DNA from: Bryobacterales bacterium
GTDB lineage: Bacteria; Acidobacteriota; Terriglobia; Bryobacterales; Bryobacteraceae
NCBI GenBank assembly: GCA_020851655.1
Contig: JADZCI010000235.1
Span: forward strand, 1 to 36,372
Direction of reading: 5' to 3'
Length of the DNA stretch: 36,372 nt
How positions within the stretch are numbered: the first letter of the stretch is position 1; the number at the start of each line of letters is the position of its first letter. The position numbers were made by a program, and so were the translations under genes. The notes below the pieces were generated by a model that was not told the DNA's origin, did no database searches, and saw nothing but the letters and a program-made list of their open reading frames with translations. Below, piece by piece: positions 18,311 through 28,174 of the stretch.

Positions 18311-19630
18311 TTAGTCGTAATACTCCAACCCTAAGTGGGTTATCAGGTCTTCGCCTCGCATCCACCTCAAGGTGTTCTTCAATTTCATTAACTGAATGAA
18401 GATGTCGTGTTCGGGGTATAACCCCGGCGCCGTCATGGGGGCCTTGAAGTAGAATGAGAGCCACTCCTGTATGCCCTTCATACCGGCGCGCTGCGCCAGG
18501 TCCAGAAACAAAACCAGATCCAGCACCAGCGGCGCGGCCAGTATCGAATCACGGCAAAGAAAATCGATCTTGATCTGCATCGGATAGCCCAGCCACCCGA
18601 AAATGTCGATATTGTCCCAACCTTCCTTGGCGTCGCCGCGCGGCGGATAGTAATTGATCCGAACCGCGTGATAGAGGTCCTTGTAAAGCGCCGGATACAG
18701 ATCAGGCTGAAGTATCTGATCGAGCACCGACAGCTTTGTTTCCTCTTTGGTCTTGAACGAGCCCGGATCTTCGAGCACCTCGCCGTCGCGGTTGCCTAAG
18801 ATATTGGTCGAGAACCAGCCATGGACGCCGAGCATACGGGACTTGAGTCCGGGGGCCAGCAGCGTCTTCATGAACGTCTGGCCCGTCTTGAAATCCTTGC
18901 CGCAAATCGGAATGTTCCGCTCGCGGGCCAGGCCTAGCAACGCGGGAATGTCGTGCGTCAGGTTGGGCGCGCCGTTCGCAAACGGCACGCCGCTTTTCAA
19001 CGCGGCGTAGGCGTAAACCTGGCTAGGCGCGATGTCCGGGTCGTTCTTGTGCAAGCCCTCTTCAAACGCCGCCATCGTCTGGTGCACCGCGCCCGGCCGG
19101 TGAAAAACTTCGGTCGAGGCGCACCAGATCATGATGGTGCGCGCAACCCCGTTGGCCTTTTGGAAGTCCGAGATGTCCTGCATCAGGGCTTCCGCCTTGT
19201 CCATCTTCGACCCCATCGTCTTGACGTTGGGACCTTCGATCTTCTTCACGTACTCGTGCTCGAAGACGGCCTTCATCGGCTTGACCGCCTGGAGCGGCTC
19301 CCTGACCTGTTCCAGCAGCGAAGCGTCCAGCACCCGTGCCTTCCGCGCCGCCTCGTAGGCTGTATCTTCAAAAATGTCCCAACCGCCAAAAACCAGTTGG
19401 TCCACCCCGGCAAGGGGCACGAAATCGCGGATATAAGGGCTGCGGCCGTCGGTCCGCTTTCCGAGACGGATTGTGGCCATTTGCGTCAGAGAGCCGATGG
19501 GCAAACCCAACCCGCGTTTTACGGCTTCCACGCCGGCCATGAAGGTCGTCGATACCGCCCCAATTCCCGGAATCATGACCCCAAGCTTGCCTTCAGGGGG
19601 AGCGATCTTGACGTTTTCAGTACCTGGCAA
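18311..19630 (-). CDS. ino1: Inositol-3-phosphate synthase (MIPS)
   Basis: A 439-residue myo-inositol-1-phosphate synthase of the Ino1 family, which cyclises glucose 6-phosphate with NAD. The NAD segment is VMIPGIGAVSTTFMAG near residues 18-33. Highly conserved blocks are CGKDFKTGQTFMKTLLAP, GWFSTNILGNRDGEVL and SFKTKEETK, with lysines of the active site, then IKIDFLCRDSILAAPLVLDLV. The start is TTG at 19630: it is the first start after an in-frame TAG, has an AAGGAG 10 bases upstream, and is needed to keep the NAD strand. It gives the cell its own inositol, opposite in direction to the iol operon about 8 kb away. It diverges from a LytTR regulator and is followed by an epimerase gene. Confidence 0.93.
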   Translation of the reverse strand: MPGTENVKIAPPEGKLGVMIPGIGAVSTTFMAGVEAVKRGLGLPIGSLTQMATIRLGKRTDGRSPYIRDFVPLAGVDQLVFGGWDIFEDTAYEAARKARVLDASLLEQVREPLQAVKPMKAVFEHEYVKKIEGPNVKTMGSKMDKAEALMQDISDFQKANGVARTIMIWCASTEVFHRPGAVHQTMAAFEEGLHKNDPDIAPSQVYAYAALKSGVPFANGAPNLTHDIPALLGLARERNIPICGKDFKTGQTFMKTLLAPGLKSRMLGVHGWFSTNILGNRDGEVLEDPGSFKTKEETKLSVLDQILQPDLYPALYKDLYHAVRINYYPPRGDAKEGWDNIDIFGWLGYPMQIKIDFLCRDSILAAPLVLDLVLFLDLAQRAGMKGIQEWLSFYFKAPMTAPGLYPEHDIFIQLMKLKNTLRWMRGEDLITHLGLEYYD

Positions 19631-19640
19631 AACCTATAAA

Positions 19641-19646
19641 CTCCTT
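19641..19646 (-). promoter_or_regulatory. Ribosome binding site supporting the TTG start of ino1
   Basis: AAGGAG on the - strand, 10 bases before the TTG. An in-frame TAG lies between this site and the start codon, so no longer start is possible. Confidence 0.55.
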
Positions 19647-19699
19647 GCGCTCGCGGCCACGCCTGAACAAAGTGGCCCAACTGTTATCCTATCAGGCGG

Positions 19700-20473
19700 A
19701 TGCTGTCTCGCGCGACGCCGGCATTTTCAGCGGTCCTGGTTGACGACGAGGCTCCGGCCCGTGACGAGCTGGCGTTTTTGTTGAAAAGCTTCCCCGAAAT
19801 CGAAATCCTCGGAGAGGCGGCGAACGGCCTTGAAGCCGTGCGGATGATCGAGGAACTGGAGCCCGACGTGGCTTTCCTCGATGTCCAAATGCCCGGTCTC
19901 GACGGACTGGGCGTCATCCGGCGATTGCAGGACAAGGGCGTTCCTCTGCCGTCGATCGTCCTGTGCACGGCGTACGAACAATACGCTCTCGAAGCCTTCC
20001 GGCTGGAGGCGCTCGACTATCTGCTCAAGCCTGTCGACCGCGACCGCTTGGCCCAGACGATTGACCGGCTGATGCGGCAGGCGGCCGCGCCGGCGCATTC
20101 GCACTCGGTGAGCGCCCCGCTTCCCGCGCCCCAGGCGCGCACCAAAATCCTCGTTAAGACCGCGGGCAAGAACCTGATTGTCGACTCCGGCGATCTCATC
20201 TACGCCACCATCGAAGACGGGCTCATCTCGGTGGTCACCACCCAACTGGACGGCGAAACCAACTACAAGACCATCGAGGAGCTGCAATCCAGCCTCGATC
20301 CGGCGGCGTTCTGGCGCGTCCACCGGTCCTACCTCGTCAACATCAACCGCATCCGCGAAATCATCCCCTGGTTCCGGTCCAGCTTCCAGTTGCGGATGGA
20401 CGACAAGAGCCACACCGAAATTCCGGTAAGCCGCGCCCAGACTGCGCGCCTGCGCGAGCTGTTCCGGCTGTAA
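19700..20473 (+). CDS. LytTR-family response regulator (AlgR/LytR type)
   Basis: A 257-residue two-domain regulator. The receiver domain (about 10-125) has the acidic pair in VLVDDEAPARDEL, the phosphoacceptor Asp61 in DVAFLDVQMPG, the Thr/Ala switch in LCTAYEQYAL and the Lys in YLLKPVDRDRL. A proline/alanine linker (about 130-148) leads to a LytTR DNA-binding domain (about 150-255) with FWRVHRSYLVNINRI and IPVSRAQTARLRELF. It would be controlled by a sensor kinase of the LytS/YehU type, but none is in the window, so it is an orphan here. It diverges from ino1 with 69 bases between starts, which makes ino1 a possible target. That link is positional only. Confidence 0.9.
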   Translation: MLSRATPAFSAVLVDDEAPARDELAFLLKSFPEIEILGEAANGLEAVRMIEELEPDVAFLDVQMPGLDGLGVIRRLQDKGVPLPSIVLCTAYEQYALEAFRLEALDYLLKPVDRDRLAQTIDRLMRQAAAPAHSHSVSAPLPAPQARTKILVKTAGKNLIVDSGDLIYATIEDGLISVVTTQLDGETNYKTIEELQSSLDPAAFWRVHRSYLVNINRIREIIPWFRSSFQLRMDDKSHTEIPVSRAQTARLRELFRL

Positions 20474-20495
20474 AAGCGCGCCCGGAAGATGTTGC

Positions 20496-20524
20496 TTGAC
20501 TAAATATTAGATTAGACGTATTCT
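20496..20524 (+). promoter_or_regulatory. Promoter of the PerR-type regulator gene
   Basis: TTGACT (20496-20501), exactly 17 bases, then TATTCT (20519-20524): a good sigma-70 pair. Transcription would begin around 20531, only a few bases before the ATG at 20535, and no ribosome site is visible, so the message would be leaderless or nearly so. Confidence 0.65.
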
Positions 20525-20526
20525 AA
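20507..20526 (+). promoter_or_regulatory. Candidate PerR/Fur operator overlapping the -10 element
   Basis: A 20-base inverted repeat, TTAGATTAGACGTATTCTAA, with arms TTAGAxTA and TAxTCTAA around 4 bases. It resembles AT-rich PerR boxes and covers the -10. A second small palindrome, CTAAATATTAG (20500-20510), overlaps its left end. Binding here would block polymerase, so autoregulation is likely. Confidence 0.6.
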
Positions 20527-20534
20527 ACTCCGGC

Positions 20535-20969
20535 ATGGATGCCCGGGCCATCAGGCAGTCCTTGGAAGACAGCGGGTTGCGCTGCACCGCTCAGCGCTAC
20601 GCCGTGATGGCGTTCCTGGTCGAGCACGCCGGGCACCCCACCGCGGCCGAAATCTTCGCCGCCGTCAACCGCGTGGACCCGCGTTCTTCTAGGGCGACGA
20701 CTTACAACAATCTGCGGGACCTGGTGCGCGCCGGCCTGGTGCGCGAGGTCGCTGTCGAGGGCCGCGCCGCGCGCTTCGACGCCCGGGGCATCAGGCACCA
20801 CCATTTCGTCTGCGACCGGTGCGGTAATGTCGAGGACCTGGAGTGGTACGACGTGCCCAGGCCCGCATCGCACTCCCTCGGAAAACGCGTGCTGCGCGAG
20901 TGCGAGCTCATTTTCCGCGGGCTCTGCTCGAACTGCGCCCGCCGGCGCGCCCCACGAAAAGCTTCATGA
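20535..20969 (+). CDS. perR: Fur-family peroxide-responsive regulator (PerR)
   Basis: A 144-residue Fur-family repressor. The winged helix (about 15-75) contains TAAEIFAAVN and SSRATTYNNLRDLV. The structural zinc site is Cys93, Cys96, Cys131 and Cys134. Aligning by eye to Bacillus PerR, all five regulatory metal ligands (His37, Asp85, His91, His93, Asp104) correspond to His34, Asp82, His88, His90 and Asp101. The Asp at the last position is the PerR-like choice. It would sense hydrogen peroxide through iron-catalysed oxidation and release peroxide-defence genes. katG follows 39 bases downstream on the same strand, as in many PerR regulons. A promoter and overlapping inverted repeat lie immediately upstream. 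Confidence 0.9.
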   Translation: MDARAIRQSLEDSGLRCTAQRYAVMAFLVEHAGHPTAAEIFAAVNRVDPRSSRATTYNNLRDLVRAGLVREVAVEGRAARFDARGIRHHHFVCDRCGNVEDLEWYDVPRPASHSLGKRVLRECELIFRGLCSNCARRRAPRKAS

Positions 20970-20994
20970 GACGTTGTACCCGGATGAATTTCAA

Positions 20995-21000
20995 AAGGAG
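20995..21000 (+). promoter_or_regulatory. Ribosome binding site of katG
   Basis: AAGGAG, 8 bases before the ATG at 21009. An adjacent in-frame TTG at 21006 would be only 5 bases away, so the ATG is preferred. Confidence 0.65.
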
Positions 21001-21005
21001 ACTAA

Positions 21006-23255
<2,250 letters not shown>

Positions 23256-23267
23256 GCGTCCGTTCTT

Positions 23268-23302
23268 CCCTCACGCGCGAGTTCCAACCCCGCGCGTGAG
23301 GG
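23268..23302 (+). terminator. Perfect hairpin after katG, possible terminator
   Basis: CCCTCACGCGCG (23268-23279) pairs perfectly with CGCGCGTGAGGG (23291-23302) around an 11-base loop, 12 bases after the katG stop. No T run follows on the + strand, so it is not a textbook intrinsic terminator. It may instead protect the 3' end of the message. Confidence 0.5.
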
Positions 23303-23312
23303 ACTCTGACGC

Positions 23313-23341
23313 TTGAACTCGGCGTCTCGCGGGCCTACGAT
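23313..23341 (+). promoter_or_regulatory. Candidate promoter of the methyltransferase/FAD gene pair
   Basis: TTGAAC (23313-23318), 17 bases, TACGAT (23336-23341). Transcription would begin near 23348, leaving a leader of about 11 bases that just includes the AGGAG site at 23348-23352. Spacing is ideal, but each box has two mismatches or fewer and no other evidence supports it. Confidence 0.45.
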
Positions 23342-23358
23342 GGAATTAGGAGTCCACC

Positions 23359-24528
23359 ATGATTTCAATCGTGGAGCGGGAGCCGATCCCCGGGCCTCCG
23401 GCGCGATCCGCCTCAGCGGCGGAGCACAAGATCACCGCGATGCTTGAAGCCTCCGGTGTCCGCGTCGGCGGGGAGCGGCCGTGGGACATCCGGGTTCACA
23501 ACCCGGATTTCTACGAACGGGTGCTGGCGCACGGCAATCTCGGCGCCGGCGAATCGTACATGGAAGGCTGGTGGGACGTTGACGCCCTCGATGAATTCTT
23601 CGCCCGCATTTTGCGGTCGGATTCCACCAGCCACTTAGGAACCCTCGACACGCTTGCCTTGTCCCTCTACAGCAGACTGGTTAACCGCCAGTCGCCGGAG
23701 CGGGCTCAGACCGTTGCTCACACGCATTACGATCTGGGCAACGACGTCTACGAGGCGATGCTGGGCCGCCGCATGCAATACACCTGCGCTTACTGGCAGC
23801 AGGCCACTTCGCTCGACGAAGCCCAGGAAAACAAGTTGCGGCTCATCGGCCGCAAGCTCTACCTTCGTCCGGGCATGACCGTTCTGGACATGGGTGGCGG
23901 CTTCGGCGGGTTGGCTCAATACCTGGCCGCCGAACACGGATGCCGCGTCGTGACCTACAACATCTCAAAAGAGCAGGTCGACTACGGCCGCAAGCTGTGC
24001 CGCGGCCTGCCCGTCCGCTTTGAGCAGCAAGACTACCGCAAGGCGGTGGAAGAGAAATCTCAGTTCGACCGCGTGGTGGCCGTCGGGCTGTGCGAGCACA
24101 TCGGATACAAGAACTATCGTTCGTTCCTCGAGCTTGCGCACCAGCTCCTCCGCGACCAGGGCTTGTTTCTGCTTCACACGATTGGAGGCAACTACTCGGA
24201 AACCAACACCGACGCCTGGGTGGACCGCTACATCTTCCCCAACGGAATGGTGCCCTCCATCACGCAACTGGGCGCCGCCATGGAGAAGCTGTGGGTGATG
24301 GAAGACTGGCACAACTTCGGTCCCGACTACGACCGCACTCTGAGGGCGTGGTGGAACAACTTCGCCCAGGCATGGCCCCGCTTGCGCGGCCATTACAGCG
24401 AGATCTTCTATCGCATGTGGCGCTACTACCTGCTGAGCTGCGCCGGAACGTTCCGGGCGCGGAAGCTCCAGCTTTGGCAGATCGTGCTCTCCAAGGGCGA
24501 TCTCCCGTCCTACGCGCCCGTGAGGTAG
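23359..24528 (+). CDS. cfa: Cyclopropane-fatty-acyl-phospholipid synthase family methyltransferase
   Basis: A 389-residue SAM-dependent methyltransferase closely similar to E. coli Cfa (382 residues). After an N-terminal lipid-binding region come THYDLGNDVYEAML (122-135), the SAM motif VLDMGGGFGG (175-184), GLCEHIGYKNY (243-253), RYIFPNGMVPS and VMEDWHNFGPDYD, and Cys361 in LLSCAGTFRARKLQLWQ, which corresponds to the essential Cys354 of E. coli. It adds a methylene carbon to the double bond of membrane unsaturated fatty acids. True Cfa makes a cyclopropane. The mycobacterial relatives BfaB/TmsB make a methylene branch that a partner reductase converts to a 10-methyl group, and the next gene resembles that partner. 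A TAGGAG site precedes the ATG. Confidence 0.9.
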   Translation: MISIVEREPIPGPPARSASAAEHKITAMLEASGVRVGGERPWDIRVHNPDFYERVLAHGNLGAGESYMEGWWDVDALDEFFARILRSDSTSHLGTLDTLALSLYSRLVNRQSPERAQTVAHTHYDLGNDVYEAMLGRRMQYTCAYWQQATSLDEAQENKLRLIGRKLYLRPGMTVLDMGGGFGGLAQYLAAEHGCRVVTYNISKEQVDYGRKLCRGLPVRFEQQDYRKAVEEKSQFDRVVAVGLCEHIGYKNYRSFLELAHQLLRDQGLFLLHTIGGNYSETNTDAWVDRYIFPNGMVPSITQLGAAMEKLWVMEDWHNFGPDYDRTLRAWWNNFAQAWPRLRGHYSEIFYRMWRYYLLSCAGTFRARKLQLWQIVLSKGDLPSYAPVR

Positions 24529-24532
24529 CGGC

Positions 24533-25849
24533 GTGGAGACGCGGGCGCGGCACCAGGAAAAGTGTGACCTCGTCGCCCGCCAGCTCTCCGGGATTGTCTC
24601 CGCGGGCCGGCCCGTGCGGCTGGCCAAGTCCACTTCGAATCTCTTCCGCCGGCGTGAGTCAAGCCTGGCGCCGTCCCTGTACGTTGGCGGCCTCAATCAG
24701 GTCCTGGCCGTCCATCCGGCGGAACTCACCGCCGAGGTCGAAGGCATGGCGCCTTACGACACCATCGTGCGCGAGACCTTGCGCTACGGCCTGCTCCCGG
24801 CCGTAACTCCCCAACTGAAGAGCATCACCGCCGGCGGAGCGGTAAGCGGCGTCGGAATCGAGTCCTCTTCCTTCCGTTACGGCCTGGTGCACGAGACGGT
24901 GGAGGAAATGGACATCCTGCTCGCAGACGGCCGCCGCGTGGTCTGCTCGCCCGCTCAACTGCCGGATCTGTTTTACGGCTTTCCGAATTCGTATGGGACG
25001 CTCGGATATGCGCTGCGGCTGAAAATCCGGCTGATTCCCGCCCAGCCGTTTGTCCACCTTCGCCACCACCGTTTCGAGCAGCCCGCGGAATTCTTCGACG
25101 CGATCAGCACGGCCGTTCAAACCCCGGCGGCCAGCTTTCTCGACGGAACGGTGTTTTCGCCACAGGAAATGTACCTGACCGCGGGCGAGTTCACCCCATC
25201 GGCGCCCTCAACCAGCGACTACCGCTGGATGAACATCTACTACCGCTCCCTGAGGCATCGCACCGAAGACTGGCTCACCGCGTGGAACTACATCTGGCGC
25301 TGGGATACCGATTGGTTCTGGTGCTCAAAGAACGTCGGCGCCCAACACTGGCTGGTGCGATTGCTGGCCACGCCGCTAGCGCTCAACTCCCGCACCTACC
25401 AGCGAATCATGCGCCTCGCGCAGCGGCTTGCGCCCGGCGGCGGCGGCAGCGAATCGGTGATCCAGGATGTCGACATCCCCGTTGCCCAGGCGGCCGAGTT
25501 CCTGCGATTCCTCCTGACCGAAATCAAGATCACCCCCATCTGGATCTGCCCCTTCCAGCACGCCGGCGGCGGGCAGTACGATCTCTACTCGTTCGACCCG
25601 GCAACGGTCTACATCAATTTTGGTTTTTGGGACGTGATCCCGTCCACCCGTGAACCCGGTTACTATAACCGCCGCGTCGAACAGGAACTCGTGCGCCTGG
25701 GAGGCAAGAAGGGCCTGTACTCCAGCGCCTACTTCGACCGCGAAACTTTCTGGAAGCTGTACAACGGGCCCGCCTACGAACGCTTGAAATCCCGCTACGA
25801 TCCTGCGCACGCGCTTCCCGGGTTGTATGAAAAGTGTGTACGAGTCTGA
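24533..25849 (+). CDS. FAD-binding oxidoreductase, candidate 10-methylene fatty-acyl reductase (TmsA/BfaA-like)
   Basis: A 438-residue flavoprotein of the FAD_binding_4 (GlcD/DHCR24-like) type. The FAD-binding region (about 45-160) includes LNQVLAVHP, ITAGGAVSGVGIESSSFRYG (99-116) and DILLADGRRVVCS. The rest is a substrate domain rich in Trp and Tyr, ending YEKCVRV. The length and the opening segment with KSTSNLFR recall mycobacterial Rv0449c (about 439 residues), the BfaA/TmsA reductase of 10-methylstearate synthesis; this match is from memory. The start is GTG, 4 bases after the methyltransferase stop, with GAGG at 24522-24525 inside that gene, so the two are translationally coupled. Reduction of a sterol-like or lipid double bond is the family theme. 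Confidence 0.75.
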   Translation: METRARHQEKCDLVARQLSGIVSAGRPVRLAKSTSNLFRRRESSLAPSLYVGGLNQVLAVHPAELTAEVEGMAPYDTIVRETLRYGLLPAVTPQLKSITAGGAVSGVGIESSSFRYGLVHETVEEMDILLADGRRVVCSPAQLPDLFYGFPNSYGTLGYALRLKIRLIPAQPFVHLRHHRFEQPAEFFDAISTAVQTPAASFLDGTVFSPQEMYLTAGEFTPSAPSTSDYRWMNIYYRSLRHRTEDWLTAWNYIWRWDTDWFWCSKNVGAQHWLVRLLATPLALNSRTYQRIMRLAQRLAPGGGGSESVIQDVDIPVAQAAEFLRFLLTEIKITPIWICPFQHAGGGQYDLYSFDPATVYINFGFWDVIPSTREPGYYNRRVEQELVRLGGKKGLYSSAYFDRETFWKLYNGPAYERLKSRYDPAHALPGLYEKCVRV

Positions 25850-25857
25850 GCACGTGT

Positions 25858-26943
25858 TCAAGCCGGCTCCTGTTGCGTAAGACAGTGCAGCGAGCCATAG
25901 CCAAGCACCAGATCCACCGCGTGAATCCCCACCACCGGACGATCGCGGAATAGCTCCCCCAGAATTCCCAACGCCACCCTGTCCTTCACGTCGTTAAACG
26001 TCGGAACAAGCACCGCCGCATTCGAGATGTAGAAGTTGGCGTAGCTTGCCGGCAAACGTTCCCCCGCAAAGAACAGCGGAGCGGGCATGGGCAACGCCAC
26101 CACTTCGGGTCTTCCGCCGTCCTCGAGACGCAGGCCGCCGATCCGCTCCCAGTTCTCGCATAACGGGCGGTAATTGACGTCGTTGACATTATCCTCGCGA
26201 ATCAGCACAACGGTCGACGGATCTACGAACCGGCAAATGTCGTCGATGTGCCCGTGTGTGTCGTCGCCCACCGGACCGCCTTTCAACCAGAACACGTTCG
26301 TCACGCCCAGGTGGTCTTTCAAGACCCGCTCGAAATCCTCGCGCCCCATTCCCGGATTGCGCACCTGCGTGACCGGGTCCAGGTAACATTCCTCGGTAGT
26401 CAGCAGCGTGCCGAGCCCGTTCACCTCGATTCCGCCGCCTTCGACCACAAACGGTTTGCCGTTCCATTGCGCCTCGTACAAGCGCTTGCCCAGGACCTTT
26501 GCCGCCGTCTCCGGAACCTTGCGGTCCTTCGCCCAGTCCGGATACTTGGCCCAGGCGTTGAAGTGAAAGTGGACGATGGCCTTCGCGCGCCGCCGGCCGG
26601 TTTTGCGCGTCACCCACACCGGACCCGTATCGCGTGTCCAGCCGCGGTTGGTCGCATGGACGATGAACTCCACACGCTTCAACGCCGCGCCGGCCTGCGA
26701 GAGATAGCGGCGCGCGAGTTTCTCGTCAGCGCGGGAATTGACCAGGATCCGGACCGTCTCGCCGCTCTCAATCTTGCGCACCATTTCGCCGTACACCCAG
26801 CGGATCGTGTCCAGTTTGCCCGGCCAGTCTGTCTCATTGTGAGGCCACCCGAGCCACGTGGCTTCGTGCGGCGCCCACTCGGCGGGCATGCTGTAGCCCA
26901 TCTGCGACAAACTCTTTCCGGTCCTGCTGGCGGCTGCTGGCAT
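25858..26943 (-). CDS. aguA: Agmatine deiminase (peptidyl-arginine deiminase family)
   Basis: A 361-residue pentein-fold hydrolase. Family motifs are [18 protein letters not shown] at the start, [42 protein letters not shown] with the catalytic His, and the C-terminal [11 protein letters not shown] with the nucleophile Cys354. Most agmatine deiminases read GGGNIHCIT at that place, so the local sequence is slightly divergent. The reaction is agmatine to N-carbamoylputrescine plus ammonia, a route from arginine to putrescine. The N-carbamoylputrescine amidase that usually follows is not in the window. The ATG at 26943 is chosen because the family begins just after it. Upstream in-frame starts at 26961 and 26991 would overlap the diverging gene. 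It is head to head with a deoxyhypusine-synthase-like gene, in a polyamine context. Confidence 0.88.
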   Translation of the reverse strand: MPAAASRTGKSLSQMGYSMPAEWAPHEATWLGWPHNETDWPGKLDTIRWVYGEMVRKIESGETVRILVNSRADEKLARRYLSQAGAALKRVEFIVHATNRGWTRDTGPVWVTRKTGRRRAKAIVHFHFNAWAKYPDWAKDRKVPETAAKVLGKRLYEAQWNGKPFVVEGGGIEVNGLGTLLTTEECYLDPVTQVRNPGMGREDFERVLKDHLGVTNVFWLKGGPVGDDTHGHIDDICRFVDPSTVVLIREDNVNDVNYRPLCENWERIGGLRLEDGGRPEVVALPMPAPLFFAGERLPASYANFYISNAAVLVPTFNDVKDRVALGILGELFRDRPVVGIHAVDLVLGYGSLHCLTQQEPA

Positions 26944-26959
26944 AATCGTATTGTTAACC

Positions 26960-28174
26960 ATGCCAAAGAAAATCGGCTCCAGCCGGCACACCTACCGCGA
27001 AGACATGAAAGAAATACCCGATTGGCTGAGGAAGAAGAAGTGCCCCAACCGAGACAAGTACCTGGCGGGCGGGCGCATCCTGCCCCGGAACCTCACGGGC
27101 AAGGACAAACTCGCCGACGTGATCGACAACGCCTTCCTGGCCTACAATTCGGCGCGTCTTAAGGAGGGTGCGCGCCTCTTCACACAAAAGATGCTGGAGC
27201 CCGGCGTCACCGTGGGCATGAGCCTGTCGGGCGCTCTCACGCCCGCCGGTTTGGGCTGTTCCTCCATCGTGCCCCTGATTAAGGCCGGATTCGTGGACTG
27301 GATCGTCGCCACCGGCGCCAACCTGTATCACGACCTCCACTTCGCCCTCAACTACCCCGTGCACCAGGGCGACTTCCGCATGGACGACACCGACCTCCGC
27401 AACAACGATATCGTGCGGGTTTACGACGTTCTCATGGGCTACAGCGATTGCCTCATGGCGACCGACGAGATCCTCCGCGAGATTCTCATTCAGCCCGAAT
27501 TCCAGAAGGAAATGGGCACGGCGGAACTGCATCATCTTTTGGGCAGGTACGCCGCCGAGTGGGAGCGCAAAGCCGGCTTGAAGGATGTCTCCGTTCTCGC
27601 CGCCGCCTATCGCGCCGGCGTTCCGTGCTACACCTCTTCCCCGGGAGACTCGACCATCGGCATGAATGTCGCCGGCGTCGAACTGCGAGGCAACAAGCTG
27701 CGCGTCAACCCTTCAATCGACGTCAACGAGACCACCGCCTACGTTCTCGCCGCCAAACGTTCCGGCGGCAAGAGCGCCGTGGTGCTGTGGGGTGGCGGCA
27801 GTCCGAAAAACTTCATGCTGCAAACCGAACCTCAGATCCAGGAAGTCCTGCGCATCAAGGAATTCGGCCAGGATTACTTCCTGCAGGTCACCGACGCGCG
27901 GCCCGACACCGGCGGCTTGAGCGGCGCCACGCCCAGCGAGGCGGTGAGTTGGGGCAAGGTCGACCCGGCGCGCCTGCCCGACGCCGTCGTCTGCTACACG
28001 GACACCACCATCGCCATGCCTTTGATCACGTCCTACGCGCTGGCCCGGCACGCTCCGCGCAAGCCCCGGCGGCTCTACGATCAGCGCGGCGCCATGATGA
28101 AGGCGCTCGCCAAAGAGTACTTCAAACATAACAAGGTAAAAATGATCGATGGCTCCGAACCGGTTCTCGATTAG
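26960..28174 (+). CDS. Deoxyhypusine-synthase-like protein (probable homospermidine-type synthase)
   Basis: A 404-residue member of the deoxyhypusine synthase family. It has [18 protein letters not shown] near the N-terminus, and the catalytic lysine is Lys283 in [10 protein letters not shown], matching the GGGxxK motif where the human enzyme has Lys329. A later NAD/substrate block reads [13 protein letters not shown], again as in eukaryotic enzymes. Bacteria have no eIF5A, so the protein cannot make hypusine. Known bacterial members transfer an aminobutyl group from spermidine or putrescine to a small amine, for example giving homospermidine. The next gene, an amino-acid decarboxylase, starts at the base after its stop, so the two form an operon that can supply putrescine and consume it. 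The ATG at 26960 is preferred over TTG at 26951. Confidence 0.85.
   Translation: MPKKIGSSRHTYREDMKEIPDWLRKKKCPNRDKYLAGGRILPRNLTGKDKLADVIDNAFLAYNSARLKEGARLFTQKMLEPGVTVGMSLSGALTPAGLGCSSIVPLIKAGFVDWIVATGANLYHDLHFALNYPVHQGDFRMDDTDLRNNDIVRVYDVLMGYSDCLMATDEILREILIQPEFQKEMGTAELHHLLGRYAAEWERKAGLKDVSVLAAAYRAGVPCYTSSPGDSTIGMNVAGVELRGNKLRVNPSIDVNETTAYVLAAKRSGGKSAVVLWGGGSPKNFMLQTEPQIQEVLRIKEFGQDYFLQVTDARPDTGGLSGATPSEAVSWGKVDPARLPDAVVCYTDTTIAMPLITSYALARHAPRKPRRLYDQRGAMMKALAKEYFKHNKVKMIDGSEPVLD

Noticed and set aside
24659..25120. Antisense frame of 153 codons opposite the FAD gene
   Set aside because: Shadow of a recognisable FAD-binding domain; no ribosome site or motif.
25850..25857. Terminator between the convergent FAD and agmatine deiminase genes
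   Set aside because: Only 8 bases separate the stops and no hairpin with a T run is visible.
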